This document shows, in pieces, positions 32,826 through 41,135 of a DNA stretch of 64,000 nucleotides. The position numbers and the translations under genes are program-made. Each line of letters begins with the position of its first letter. Positions within the stretch are counted from its first letter, which is position 1. The notes beneath the pieces are model-generated. The model was given only the letters and a program-made list of their open reading frames with translations, was not told the origin of the DNA and did no database searches. This DNA comes from JALOAT01 sp041687015 (GTDB lineage: Bacteria > Pseudomonadota > Gammaproteobacteria > Thiohalomonadales > Thiohalomonadaceae): assembly GCA_041687015.1 (NCBI GenBank), contig JAWLCT010000011.1, forward strand, positions 1 through 64,000. Reading direction: 5' to 3'.

Positions 32826-33146
32826 ATGACCATGCCGACAGCCAAATCACACCGACCGGGCAACCCGGTGCTCGCACTGTTGACGTTCGTCGCCTTGATG
32901 TTCGTCGGAGTGCTCGTCCATGCCGCTTGGGCATCCGACGCGACGGCGCTCGCCAACCGGGAGCGCGTCCGCGCGCTGGGTCTTACCGACCTGTGTCTGT
33001 CGACGGAAGCACGCTATACGCGACACCTGTCCCAAGCCGATTACCACACGCCGTTTCAGGACCACCCGGTGGCTCTGGAACACTTTCCCTCGGGCACTTT
33101 GATTGCACCGCCGCCGCACCTGCGCCATGCACCACTTTCTCAATAG
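32826..33146 (+). CDS. Small exported or membrane-anchored protein, first gene of the NosL operon
   Basis: A 106-residue protein with a short N-terminal hydrophobic anchor (about 14-33, LALLTFVALMFVGVLVHAAW), then a soluble tail containing LTDLCLSTEARYTRHLSQADYHTPF and a His/Pro-rich end. The two Cys/His groups (CLSTEARYTRH; FQDHPVALEHFPSG) could bind metal. I do not recognise a family, but the fixed spacing and its 20-base overlap with the next gene support a real gene of the cluster. Start ATG 32826 is chosen for the hydrophobic N-terminus; ATG 32832 would serve equally. Confidence 0.62.
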   Translation: MTMPTAKSHRPGNPVLALLTFVALMFVGVLVHAAWASDATALANRERVRALGLTDLCLSTEARYTRHLSQADYHTPFQDHPVALEHFPSGTLIAPPPHLRHAPLSQ

Positions 33147-34260
33147 ACAGCGTTATCTGCTCGATTACACGGTGGCGGCCCTGCGTCGGCGCCGCGCCAA
33201 AAACCTCGGGCTGCTGACGGTCTACACGGCGTTGGTGTTCCTGGTCGCTTCCGTGATGCTGTTCAGCCACGCTCTGAAGCGCGAGGCGGCGTTGATGCTG
33301 GAGGCCGCGCCCGAGGTGGTGGTGCAAAAAGTCACCGCCGGTCGTCATGACCTCCTGCCCGCGGCCCACGTGGAAGCCTTGCGCGGAATCCGTGGCGTTC
33401 GCAAGGTGGAAGGACGCCTGTGGGGCTACCACTTCGATCCTGTGGTCGCCGCCAACTACACCCTGATGGTTCCCTCCGACCGGAAGGTGGCGGCAGGCAC
33501 GGCGATACTCGGCAGCGGTGTCGCCGAAGCGCGTGGCGCCGCGGTGGGGGACCTGCTGTCCCTGCGCACCAGTAACGGCCGCGCGCTGCCTCTGCGGGTG
33601 GTCGAGGTGATGCCCCATGAATCGGCGCTGGTCGCCGCGGACCTGCTGCTGCTCAGTGAACGGGACTTCCTCGCCATCAGCGGCATGCCTGCGGGTTTTT
33701 ATACCGATGTAGCCCTGTCCGTGGCGCACCCGCGCGAGGTGCGCACGGTGGCCGAGAAGGTACTGGCGCGTCTGCCCGACAGCCGCCCCATCCTGCGTGA
33801 GGAGATCCTGCGCACCTACGCGGCGCTGTTCGACTGGCGCGAAGGCCTGTTGCTGGTATTGCTGGTCACGTCGGGACTGGCCTTCGCCATGTTGGCCTGG
33901 GAAAAGGCCTCCGGACTCAGCGCCGACGAGCGGCGCGAGATCGGCATTCTCAAGGCGGTGGGCTGGGACACCGGCGACGTGATGCGTATGAAACTCCTGG
34001 AGGGCGGCCTGCTGTCTCTGCTGGCATTCATGCTGGGCTTCGTGCTGGCCTATGCCCATGTGTTCGCCTTCGGCGCACCGCTGTTCGCCTCGGCGCTGCG
34101 CGGCTGGGCAGTGCTCTACCCCGAAGTGCGACTCACGCCCGCCGTGGACGGCCTGCAACTGGTGGGCCTGTTCCTGCTCACGGTGGTGCCTTACACCGCT
34201 GCCACCCTGATCCCGGTGTGGCGCGCAGCGGTAACCGACCCCGATGCGGTGATGCGATGA
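33127..34260 (+). CDS. FtsX-type ABC transporter permease
   Basis: A 377-residue inner-membrane protein: one N-terminal helix (about 28-48), a periplasmic domain (50-235), and three C-terminal helices of the FtsX core (about 240-370), which is the single-FtsX layout of MacB/LolE-like permeases. ERREIGILKAVGWDTGDVMRMKLLEGG (about 268-294, given here in part) is the coupling region. The next gene encodes its ATPase with a 4-base ATGA overlap. Together with NosL and TlpA proteins this looks like a metal-cofactor transport or assembly system. Start ATG 33127 (MHHFLNRQR); ATG 33103 is less likely. Confidence 0.88.
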   Translation: MHHFLNRQRYLLDYTVAALRRRRAKNLGLLTVYTALVFLVASVMLFSHALKREAALMLEAAPEVVVQKVTAGRHDLLPAAHVEALRGIRGVRKVEGRLWGYHFDPVVAANYTLMVPSDRKVAAGTAILGSGVAEARGAAVGDLLSLRTSNGRALPLRVVEVMPHESALVAADLLLLSERDFLAISGMPAGFYTDVALSVAHPREVRTVAEKVLARLPDSRPILREEILRTYAALFDWREGLLLVLLVTSGLAFAMLAWEKASGLSADERREIGILKAVGWDTGDVMRMKLLEGGLLSLLAFMLGFVLAYAHVFAFGAPLFASALRGWAVLYPEVRLTPAVDGLQLVGLFLLTVVPYTAATLIPVWRAAVTDPDAVMR

Positions 34261-34937
34261 GCGGTTTCATCGAAGTGCGCGGCGTGCGCAAGGCCTACAA
34301 CGAAGGCCAGCCCAACATGTTCCATGCGGTGGACGGCATCGATCTGGATCTGCGCCAGGGTGAGGTGACCTTGTTCACCGGCCCGAGCGGCTCCGGCAAA
34401 ACCACGCTGCTCACCCTGGTGGGCGGGCTTGCGCGTCCCACGGAAGGCCGCGTGCATGTCGATGGCGAGGCATTGTCCAGTCTGCCCGAACGCTTTCTCA
34501 CCGAGCGTCGCCGGCGCCTGTTCGGTTTCGTCTTCCAGCAGTTCAACCTGATCCGCGGACTCTCCGTGCTCGACAATGTGATGCTGCCGGCCTATCCGCT
34601 GGCACCATCCCATCAGCATCTGCATGCGCGCGCCGGCACGCTGCTGGAAAGCCTCGGGCTTGCGCACCGGCAGAATGCGCGCGTGGAATCGCTGTCGGGC
34701 GGCGAGGCGCAGCGCACCGCCATCGCCCGCGCCCTGATCAACGACCCGCCTGTGATCATCGCAGACGAGCCCACCGCCAACCTGGACAGTCACTTGTCGG
34801 AAGCCTTCCTCGCCATCGTGACGCGCCTGAAGGCGGAGGGCCGCACGGTGCTGCTCGCCAGTCATGACCCACTGGTGATTAAGGCGGGCGTGGTGGACCG
34901 CCGTGTATCGCTGCGCGACGGACGCGTGGTGGGCTGA
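34257..34937 (+). CDS. LolD/MacB-type ABC ATPase
   Basis: A 226-residue cytoplasmic ATPase. Walker A is TGPSGSGKTTLL (about residues 41-52), the Q-loop is in VFQQFNLIRGLS, the signature is SLSGGEAQRTAIARAL (about 142-157), Walker B is VIIADEPTANLD and the H-loop is ASHDP. It energises the FtsX permease encoded just before it. The start overlaps the permease stop codon (ATGA) and its own stop overlaps the next gene, showing strict co-expression. Confidence 0.93.
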   Translation: MSGFIEVRGVRKAYNEGQPNMFHAVDGIDLDLRQGEVTLFTGPSGSGKTTLLTLVGGLARPTEGRVHVDGEALSSLPERFLTERRRRLFGFVFQQFNLIRGLSVLDNVMLPAYPLAPSHQHLHARAGTLLESLGLAHRQNARVESLSGGEAQRTAIARALINDPPVIIADEPTANLDSHLSEAFLAIVTRLKAEGRTVLLASHDPLVIKAGVVDRRVSLRDGRVVG

Positions 34938-35935
34938 TGCTGTTTCATCCCGCGATCATGGCCCTGCTCACCACCGACCTGCTGTCGCTGGTGTTGCTGG
35001 TGCCCGCGGCGGCGTTTGCCGTTCAGGTGCTGCGGCATTGGAATCTCGCGAGCGGCAGTGTGCGTCAAATCCGCCTCGAACGCGCCACCTATCTGGTCGC
35101 CACCATCGTCGGTTTCGTGCTCGCGGCACAGCTGCTCGCCTTGCTGTTGTTCGTGTTCACCGCCGACGCGCTCGCGGTCCAGTTCGTAGGTGCCATGTGC
35201 GCGGTGGGCACGTTGAACGTGAATGGTTGGGGATTTCCTGCGCTCGTGCTGAAGCTGGCACTGTTCTTTGCCGCGGCCGCCTGGCTCATCGTGCACAACA
35301 TCGATGAACGGGCCCGCGACTATCCGTTCATTCGTGCCAAATACGGACTGCTGCTGTTCATTCTGCCGCTCGCACTCGCCGCCGCGCTGGTGCAGTTCCA
35401 GTATTTCCTGGGATTGCGCGCCGACGTGATCACCTCCTGTTGCGGCAGTCTGTTCAGCAGCCAGGCGCAAGGCGTCAGCGGGGACATGGCCGCGCTGCCG
35501 CCGCTGCCTGCGCAGATCGGCTTTTACCTGGTCATGGCGCTCACCCTGGCTGCGGGCGCCTGGTCGCTGCTGCGTCGCGGCTCGGCATGGCCGTTCGCCC
35601 TGCTGAGCAGCGCGGGTTTCTTCGTCGCCATCGCCGCGGTAATCGCCTTCGTGTCACCCTACATCTACGAGCATCCCCATCACCACTGCCCGTTTTGCCT
35701 GTTGAAGCGCGAATACGGCTACCTGGGATACCTGCTTTATCTGCCGCTGTTTTCCGCCGCCGCACTCGGTTTCGGCATGTTGACCAGCCTCGCTTTGGCC
35801 CGGACCGCCGGCGCCCGCTCTGCACTGGCGGGCGTGTTGCCGCGCATGACGGCAGCGGCGGCCGCACTGTGGCTCGTGTTCACCCTCCTGGTGGCCTGGT
35901 TCTCGGCCACCTCGCACCTGAAGCTGCTTGGATGA
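34937..35935 (+). CDS. Polytopic membrane protein with Cys/His metal-site candidates
   Basis: A 332-residue protein with about eight membrane helices. Two metal-type motifs are striking: SCCGSLF (167-173) in a loop and HPHHHCPFC (246-254) before a helix. A further conserved-looking stretch is MCAVGTLNVNGWGF (87-100). Between the helices are short loops only, so the Cys/His sites are probably near the periplasmic face. I do not recognise a named family, but the operon position between the ABC transporter and TlpA/SafE/NosL genes suggests a copper or thiol redox role. The start codon overlaps the preceding TGA. Confidence 0.75.
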   Translation: MLFHPAIMALLTTDLLSLVLLVPAAAFAVQVLRHWNLASGSVRQIRLERATYLVATIVGFVLAAQLLALLLFVFTADALAVQFVGAMCAVGTLNVNGWGFPALVLKLALFFAAAAWLIVHNIDERARDYPFIRAKYGLLLFILPLALAAALVQFQYFLGLRADVITSCCGSLFSSQAQGVSGDMAALPPLPAQIGFYLVMALTLAAGAWSLLRRGSAWPFALLSSAGFFVAIAAVIAFVSPYIYEHPHHHCPFCLLKREYGYLGYLLYLPLFSAAALGFGMLTSLALARTAGARSALAGVLPRMTAAAAALWLVFTLLVAWFSATSHLKLLG

Positions 35936-36456
35936 AAACTGTACGCATCGTTATTTTGGGATTCTTGGTGTCGTTGCTGCTCGGGTGCGGTGCGGATGCG
36001 CCGCGCCTCCAGGCCGGTGATGCGGCGCCGGCCTTTGAATTGGCGACACCGGAGGACACGGCCGTGCGGCTTGCGGACCTGCGCGGGCAAGTGGTTGCAG
36101 TACGTTTCTGGGCCGATTGGTGCCCGTACTGCAAGGACGAGATGACGGCGCTCGAACCCGTGTACCGACGCCTGCATGGGCAGGGGCTGGAGATCCTCGC
36201 CGTCAATGTGGCCCAGGACCGTGACACGGTGGTGCGTTTCATCAAACGCCTGGGCGTGACCTATCCGGCCCTGCTCGACGGTGAGTCGGAGGTGGCGCGT
36301 CGCTACGGCATCATCGGCTTGCCCACCACGGTGTTCGTGGATCGCACGGGGACGGTGCGCGGGAAAATCCTCGGTGAATCCGATGCCGAGAGTTTCGAGA
36401 CCATGGTGCAGGCGCTGCTCGCTGAAACGGTGAACGACGAGGTGCCGCTTCCGTGA
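35932..36456 (+). CDS. TlpA-like thioredoxin-fold lipoprotein
   Basis: A 174-residue protein. The signal contains a lipobox (SLLLGC, Cys19), so it is a lipoprotein facing the periplasm. The thioredoxin fold has the active site FWADWCPYCKDEM (WCPYC, about residues 60-64), the cis-proline loop IIGLPTTVFVD and the TlpA-like segment GDAAPAFELATPEDTAV. Such proteins keep copper or cytochrome cysteines reduced, for example in cytochrome oxidase Cu site assembly. The start ATG 35932 overlaps the previous stop; the next gene overlaps by one base. Confidence 0.9.
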   Translation: MKTVRIVILGFLVSLLLGCGADAPRLQAGDAAPAFELATPEDTAVRLADLRGQVVAVRFWADWCPYCKDEMTALEPVYRRLHGQGLEILAVNVAQDRDTVVRFIKRLGVTYPALLDGESEVARRYGIIGLPTTVFVDRTGTVRGKILGESDAESFETMVQALLAETVNDEVPLP

Positions 36457-37139
36457 TGCTCGAAACGACGTTGGCCATGGCCTTCCTGGCCGGATTGCTT
36501 GGCAGCGGTCACTGCATCGGCATGTGCGGCGGACTGGTGTGCGCCTTCTTCCTGGGCATGGGGGAGGGGGCGCGGCAGCCGCTGGCCTATGCTGCCTATC
36601 ATGGAGCCCGCGTGCTGGTGTACGTCATCGTCGGCGTGTTGGCAGGGATGCTGGGTCTTGTGCTCACCTCCACCGGCATGGTGGGCAAGGCCCAGGCGAT
36701 CCTCCAGATCTTCGCGGGTGTCGTGGTGATCCTGCTTGGGCTCGACATTCTCGGTATCGGACCATGGCGCCTGCGACTGAATTTGTTGCCCACCGCCTGG
36801 CTGCATGGCGCGGTGCGCCTGGCGGGTACCCGGCCTGTGGCCGGGGCCGCCGCAGGCGGTCTGCTCAACGGCATGATGCCCTGCTCACTGACCCTCGCCA
36901 TGGCCGTCAAGGCGACCACCGCCCAGGGGCCGCTGGACGGCGGCCTGCTCATGCTCGCGTTCGGACTCGGTACGCTCCCATCCATGGTCTTCATCAGCAT
37001 TTTGCTGGCGCGGCTGGGTGCTACGCGCCGCGCACAGTTGCTCAAACTGGCGGCGCTGTTCGTCATTGCGCTCGGCGTCGCCACGGTTTGGCAGGGGGCC
37101 ACGTACTTCAGTGTGATGAAAGGACTGGCCAATTGGTAA
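36456..37139 (+). CDS. Sulfite exporter TauE/SafE-like (COG2836) membrane protein
   Basis: A 227-residue membrane protein with six to seven helices. The N-terminal GSGHCIGMCGGLVC (around residues 16-29) is the hallmark Cys-rich motif of the COG2836 branch of SafE proteins, encoded in cbb3 oxidase and copper-assembly operons, and NGMMPCSLTLAMAVKAT is a second conserved Cys segment. The Cys pairs could carry copper or thiols through the membrane. Located between TlpA and NosL genes, it fits a copper route. Start 36456 (MLETTL) overlaps the previous TGA; GTG 36453 is an alternative. Confidence 0.86.
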   Translation: MLETTLAMAFLAGLLGSGHCIGMCGGLVCAFFLGMGEGARQPLAYAAYHGARVLVYVIVGVLAGMLGLVLTSTGMVGKAQAILQIFAGVVVILLGLDILGIGPWRLRLNLLPTAWLHGAVRLAGTRPVAGAAAGGLLNGMMPCSLTLAMAVKATTAQGPLDGGLLMLAFGLGTLPSMVFISILLARLGATRRAQLLKLAALFVIALGVATVWQGATYFSVMKGLANW

Positions 37140-37188
37140 CGGCGACGGGTTCGCCGCTTCAGACGAGGCAATGGCCCGAGGAGGCATC

Positions 37189-37782
37189 ATGAAACGACGG
37201 GAAGTATTGAAGGGTATGGTGGGAACGGTGGTGGTCGCCGGTACCGTCAGTCCGCAGGTTTTTGCCCAGGCCAACGCCGATGGCACGCCACTGCAGTTTA
37301 TTCCCAAGACACCGCCGGATCCCAATCCGCTGGAAAACGAGTTGCAGAAATATCCGAAGTGCCCGTATTGCGGCATGGATCGGACGCAATGGCATCACAG
37401 CCGGCATCTGGTGCACTACGAGGACGACCTGGTGGACGGCACCTGTTCCATCCACTGTGCGGCGCTCAGTCTCAGCCTGAACATGGATCGCGGACCCAAG
37501 GCCATTTACGCGGCCGACTACGGCAGCAGGGAAAAGATAAAGCCGCTGGTAAACGTCGATCAGGCCACTTACCTCATCGGCAGCAAGATCAAGGGGACCA
37601 TGACGGCACGCAGCAAAATTGCCTTCGCCAGCGAGGATGCGGCGAAACGCGTACGGCGTGAACAGGGTGGAAAACTCGGAAGCTTCGACGCTGCGCTCGC
37701 TGCCGCCCACGAGGACATGGCCAAAGACACGGCCATGATTCGCAAGCGCCGCGCCGAGCGACGGGCACGGCAGCAGAAGTGA
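37189..37782 (+). CDS. NosL-family protein with a twin-arginine signal
   Basis: A 197-residue exported protein. The N-terminus MKRREVLKGMVG is a Tat-type signal, followed by the NosL domain with the copper site YPKCPYCGMDRTQWHH (about 54-69). The rest lacks the second conserved region of denitrification NosL. NosL proteins bind Cu(I) and deliver it to copper enzymes. The C-terminus is a basic, Ala/Arg-rich helix. AGGAGG (37178-37183 region) precedes ATG 37189; the ATG at 37171 is too far upstream. It ends before a terminator-like hairpin. Confidence 0.87.
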   Translation: MKRREVLKGMVGTVVVAGTVSPQVFAQANADGTPLQFIPKTPPDPNPLENELQKYPKCPYCGMDRTQWHHSRHLVHYEDDLVDGTCSIHCAALSLSLNMDRGPKAIYAADYGSREKIKPLVNVDQATYLIGSKIKGTMTARSKIAFASEDAAKRVRREQGGKLGSFDAALAAAHEDMAKDTAMIRKRRAERRARQQK

Positions 37783-37796
37783 GTTCCTTTTGAAAA

Positions 37797-37818
37797 GAGG
37801 GCGGCTGCGGCCGCCCTC
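37797..37818 (+). terminator. Terminator-like hairpin between the two NosL genes
   Basis: GAGGGCGGC and GCCGCCCTC form a perfect 9-bp stem with a TGCG loop, 15 bases after the first NosL stop codon. The flank TTGAAAA and CTTCAGG gives only a weak T-run. It may act as a partial terminator or an mRNA stabiliser. Confidence 0.55.
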
Positions 37819-37835
37819 TTCAGGTTGACGACGCC

Positions 37836-38321
37836 ATGAAGAAAAACATTATCGCGCTTTTTTTGTGGTGCAGCATGGCTGCGCCCGCTTTGGCCCTCAC
37901 GCTACCGGATCCAGCCCCCACGGACACCTGCCCGGTGTGCGGCATGTTCGTTGCCAAGTACCCCGAGTGGGTGGCGACCGTGCTTTACCGCGATGGTCAC
38001 GCCCATCATTTCGATGGTGCCAAGGACATGTTCAAGTACCTCCTCGATCTGGAGCGCTATGCACCGGGACATCGCGCGGAAGATATCGACGGCATCGGCG
38101 TTACCGAATACTACGGCCTGCGGCGTGTGCCTGCGCGTGATGCGGTGTACGTGATCGGTTCCGACGTGCTGGGGCCCATGGGCCACGAGCTGGTCCCGCT
38201 GGTGAACGAGGATGAGGCGCGGGATTTCATGGCGGACCATGGCGGCACGCGAATGCTGCGCTTCGAGGACGTGGATGCGGCGTTGCTGCATGCGCTCGAT
38301 GCAGGGGATTTCAGTCAGTGA
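37836..38321 (+). CDS. NosL-family copper chaperone
   Basis: A 161-residue exported protein with a signal peptide (about residues 1-20) and no lipobox. The NosL domain has CPVCGMFVAKYPEW with the copper cysteines (about residues 32-35) and MFKYLLDLERYAPGHRAED. A late segment GPMGHELVPLVNEDEA is typical for NosL. It delivers copper to a periplasmic enzyme. With the TlpA/SafE/ABC genes upstream it completes the cluster, yet no nosZ is present in this window, so the client is not N2O reductase as far as can be seen. Confidence 0.88.
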   Translation: MKKNIIALFLWCSMAAPALALTLPDPAPTDTCPVCGMFVAKYPEWVATVLYRDGHAHHFDGAKDMFKYLLDLERYAPGHRAEDIDGIGVTEYYGLRRVPARDAVYVIGSDVLGPMGHELVPLVNEDEARDFMADHGGTRMLRFEDVDAALLHALDAGDFSQ

Positions 38322-38468
38322 GCGCGCCCTGCAGATTTCAAATGCGTGTTCGCACGATAGCCTTCACCACCACAGCTTACGCTTTTCGTGAAATCCATGA
38401 TGGCGATCGTATCGTTCGGCCATAGGCTTTGCATAAGAGGGTCATCAAACGCCCTGGGAGGCATTGTC

Positions 38469-38885
38469 ATGGCGAGCGTGAAAGACACCATCGACGTCAA
38501 CGTGCCCGCGGCATTGGCGTACAGCTATTGGCTGCGGTTTGAGGATTTCCCGAAATTCATGGACAACGTGGAAGAGGTCAAGAAGCTCGATGATAAGCAC
38601 ATGCACTGGCGTGCGAAAGTCGCGGGCAAGAAGGAGGAGTGGGATGCGGAAGTGACGGACACCATCCCGGAACGCCGCATTGCCTGGCGCAGCACCACCG
38701 GTGCGAAGAACAATGGGGCCGTGGAGTTCGAGCCGATCTCCAGCGATATCACGCGTATCGCCCTCGAACTCGATTATGAGCCCCAGGGCCTCATCGAGAA
38801 GACCGGCGAAAAGCTCGGCCTCGAAAAGCACGCCGTGCACAAGAATCTCGAGAACTTCAAGAACCTGGTGGAAAAGCGCACCTAA
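38469..38885 (+). CDS. SRPBCC (polyketide cyclase-like) protein
   Basis: A 138-residue protein of the START/SRPBCC hotdog-like lipid-binding fold. MASVKDTIDVNVPAALAYSYW at the N-terminus and GRIRIxLELDYEP-like strands (here ITRIALELDYEP) are typical of the cyclase/dehydrase subfamily, with a large hydrophobic ligand pocket. The ligand is not known. GGGAGG lies about eight bases before ATG 38469. The gene is on its own between the NosL gene and the CpxA-like gene. Confidence 0.82.
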   Translation: MASVKDTIDVNVPAALAYSYWLRFEDFPKFMDNVEEVKKLDDKHMHWRAKVAGKKEEWDAEVTDTIPERRIAWRSTTGAKNNGAVEFEPISSDITRIALELDYEPQGLIEKTGEKLGLEKHAVHKNLENFKNLVEKRT

Positions 38886-38981
38886 CCGTCGATGCTGGTT
38901 GCCCACGCTGCACCCGGCTGCGTCGGAAACGCAGCCCGGGTAAGGCGTGGGCCGGAAATCTGACCTCCAGGCAGGCTGCCT

Positions 38982-40307
38982 TCAAGACTGCGCATCGGCC
39001 GCGCAGGTCGGCAGATGCAGGCGCACACAGAGCCCACCATCCGGGGCATTCTCCGCAATGACGTGTCCCCCGTGGGCCTCCACCGCCTGCCGACTGATGG
39101 CAAGCCCAAGACCGAAACCGCCACGGCTGCGCTCGCGCGCCTCACCGACGCGCGTGAACGGCTGGAAGAGGCGGGCCAGCTCCTCCGCAGGAACACCTTC
39201 CCCGTGATCGCGCACCGTGAGGGTGACGCCCGTGCCATCGACATCCATGCCTACGTCCACCGTCGCCCCTTCGGGCGTGTAACGCACCGCGTTACGCAAC
39301 ACGTTTTCCACTGCGGAACGCAGCAGTACCGCATCGGCGTCGACGCAGACGTCGGTGGTCGGGGTGAACACCACCTGTTTGCCGGCCGCCTCGGCTTCGA
39401 AAGCAGCATCCTGCACCAGCGCAGCCAGCCACGTGGCGAGTTCCAGGGGCCGGCGCTTCAGATGCGTTTTGCCGGCTTCGAGGCGGGCCAGCGACAGCAC
39501 ATCGGAGATCAAGTGCTCCAGCCTGTCGGCCTCGCGCCCGATGCGCTCCAGTTCCGCCTCAGCGGCGCCTTTCTTGCGTGCGAGTTCAAGGGCGATGCGC
39601 AGGCGCGCCAACGGTGAGCGCAACTCATGCGATACATCGCGCAGCAGACGTCGTTGCGCTTCGAGCAGGTCGCGCACCCGATCCGCCATCAGGTCAAAAT
39701 CGCGCGCCAGGGCGGCGATTTCATCACGGCCGGCGTAACCGGCGCGAGCCTCCAGATCGCCGCCGGCAATGGCTTGTGCGGCGCCGCGCAGACGGCGCAG
39801 CGGACGCGTGAGCAGCGTGGCCAGGCCGAAGGAAACCAGCCCGCTCACCGCCACGGCGATGCCGAGCCGGGTCAGGAAGGAAAGCCGGTGCGCGGCAGCC
39901 ACCCGTACCACCGTGGCAAGCATGAGCGGCGGTTCCGTCGCAGGCACGGGGCGTACCACCGTGTACACACCCGGGACCACGCGATGCACGCCCGGTGCAA
40001 GCCCGTCCCTCAGATGTTCGCGCAAGCGGCGGGCGAAGGGCTGATTGGGCACCGGCAAACCCTGCGCGTCGAGCAGTAACAGTGGCGTACGCTCGCTGCG
40101 CGCCATGCCGCCCAGCCAGCGCCGCACCGCAGGCATGCCTTCGTCGGCGAGCAGTGTGGCCACGGTTTCGGCATGGGCGTCCGCACGCTCCACTGCCTGG
40201 GCGAGCGCATCGTCGCCGAGGGTGCGTTCGAGGGTGAACACCGACGCGCCCAGCAGGAGCGCCGCAATCCAGAAGGACAGAAATATTTTGGTGAACAGCG
40301 AGCCCAT
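38982..40307 (-). CDS. CpxA-like sensor histidine kinase
   Basis: A 441-residue inner-membrane kinase. Two helices (about 5-24 and 150-172) flank a periplasmic sensor domain of about 125 residues; a HAMP region (LLTRPLRRLRGAAQAIAGGD, about 165-184) follows, then the DHp H-box RDVSHELRSPLARL (around 225-238) and the ATPase motifs NVLRNAVRY (N), RDHGEGVP (G1) and GGFGLGLAI (G2). It phosphorylates the adjacent response regulator. The gene starts one base inside the regulator stop codon. Order and sequence resemble CpxA; sensed signal unknown, perhaps envelope stress. Confidence 0.92.
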   Translation of the reverse strand: MGSLFTKIFLSFWIAALLLGASVFTLERTLGDDALAQAVERADAHAETVATLLADEGMPAVRRWLGGMARSERTPLLLLDAQGLPVPNQPFARRLREHLRDGLAPGVHRVVPGVYTVVRPVPATEPPLMLATVVRVAAAHRLSFLTRLGIAVAVSGLVSFGLATLLTRPLRRLRGAAQAIAGGDLEARAGYAGRDEIAALARDFDLMADRVRDLLEAQRRLLRDVSHELRSPLARLRIALELARKKGAAEAELERIGREADRLEHLISDVLSLARLEAGKTHLKRRPLELATWLAALVQDAAFEAEAAGKQVVFTPTTDVCVDADAVLLRSAVENVLRNAVRYTPEGATVDVGMDVDGTGVTLTVRDHGEGVPAEELARLFQPFTRVGEARERSRGGFGLGLAISRQAVEAHGGHVIAENAPDGGLCVRLHLPTCAADAQS

Positions 40308-40981
40308 CAGTGCAGCACGTACTGGTAACCGGCACCACGCACGGTTTCAATGCGCTGTGTGCCGTCGGGGAAGGGACCGAGTTTGCGGCGGATCTGGGTC
40401 ATGTGGGTTTCGATGCGCCGATCGAAAGCCTGCAGTTCGCGGCCCAACGCCTCGGTGGCGAGGGTTTCCTTGGACACCACGCGACCGGCATCACGCATCA
40501 ACACGGCCAGGAGGTTGAACTCGGCGCCGGTGAGTGCGACCGACCGGCCTGAAACGCTGACACGGCGGCCGGCGGGATCCAGCTCTACGTCGCCCACCCG
40601 CAGTACGCCATGACCGGCGTCTCCGTGGCGTCGCAACAAGGCGCGCAGGCGTGCCACCAATACCCGCGGATTGGCGGGCTTGGCCACGTAGTCATCTGCA
40701 CCCAGTTCCAGGCCCAGCACCGTGTCGGTGTCCTCGCCCCGCGCGGTCAGCATGAGCACCGGCGGCTTGAGTTCGGGCTTGAGGTGCTTGAGCACATCGA
40801 AGCCGTTCATTCCGGGCAACATGATGTCGAGAATGACCGCGTCCCAGCCCGGCTCTGCGGCCCGTTCCACCGCAGTGCGGCCGTCATGCACGGAAACCAC
40901 GTCGAAACCCTCACCGGACAGGTAGTCCGAGAGCAGTTCGCAAAGCTCGATATCGTCATCAACCAGGAGAATTCGGGGCAT
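40307..40981 (-). CDS. OmpR/CpxR-family response regulator
   Basis: A 224-residue two-domain regulator. The receiver has acidic residues DDD (8-10), the phospho-acceptor Asp52 in ILDIMLPG, and the signature LGADDYVAKPANP. Residues about 130-224 are a winged-helix OmpR-type DNA-binding domain with VSKETLATEALGR and RRIETHMTQIRRKLG. It controls gene expression after phosphorylation by the downstream kinase, likely including its own divergent promoter region. The gene is divergent from the UppS-like gene, with 154 bases of possible regulatory region. Confidence 0.94.
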   Translation of the reverse strand: MPRILLVDDDIELCELLSDYLSGEGFDVVSVHDGRTAVERAAEPGWDAVILDIMLPGMNGFDVLKHLKPELKPPVLMLTARGEDTDTVLGLELGADDYVAKPANPRVLVARLRALLRRHGDAGHGVLRVGDVELDPAGRRVSVSGRSVALTGAEFNLLAVLMRDAGRVVSKETLATEALGRELQAFDRRIETHMTQIRRKLGPFPDGTQRIETVRGAGYQYVLH

Positions 40982-41135
40982 GGCTCACCTCGCGGCCATT
41001 GTCACGCCAATGGCGCGATGCGAAAAGAGCAAAGGGGGGATACTTGCACTTCTTTGCATGCCTGCACTTTCACCAGAAGCGTCCGTGGCGGTGCCCCGCT
41101 GCCTATACTCGTAGCCAATCGGAAAGAGGGCGGCT

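Noticed and set aside
37189..37782. Start at ATG 37171 for the first NosL gene
   Set aside because: The Tat signal begins at 37189 and the Shine-Dalgarno sequence AGGAGG lies between the two ATGs.
32826..38321. Denitrification nos operon
   Set aside because: Two NosL proteins are present, but no nosZ, nosD or nosR and the transporter is of MacB/FtsX type.
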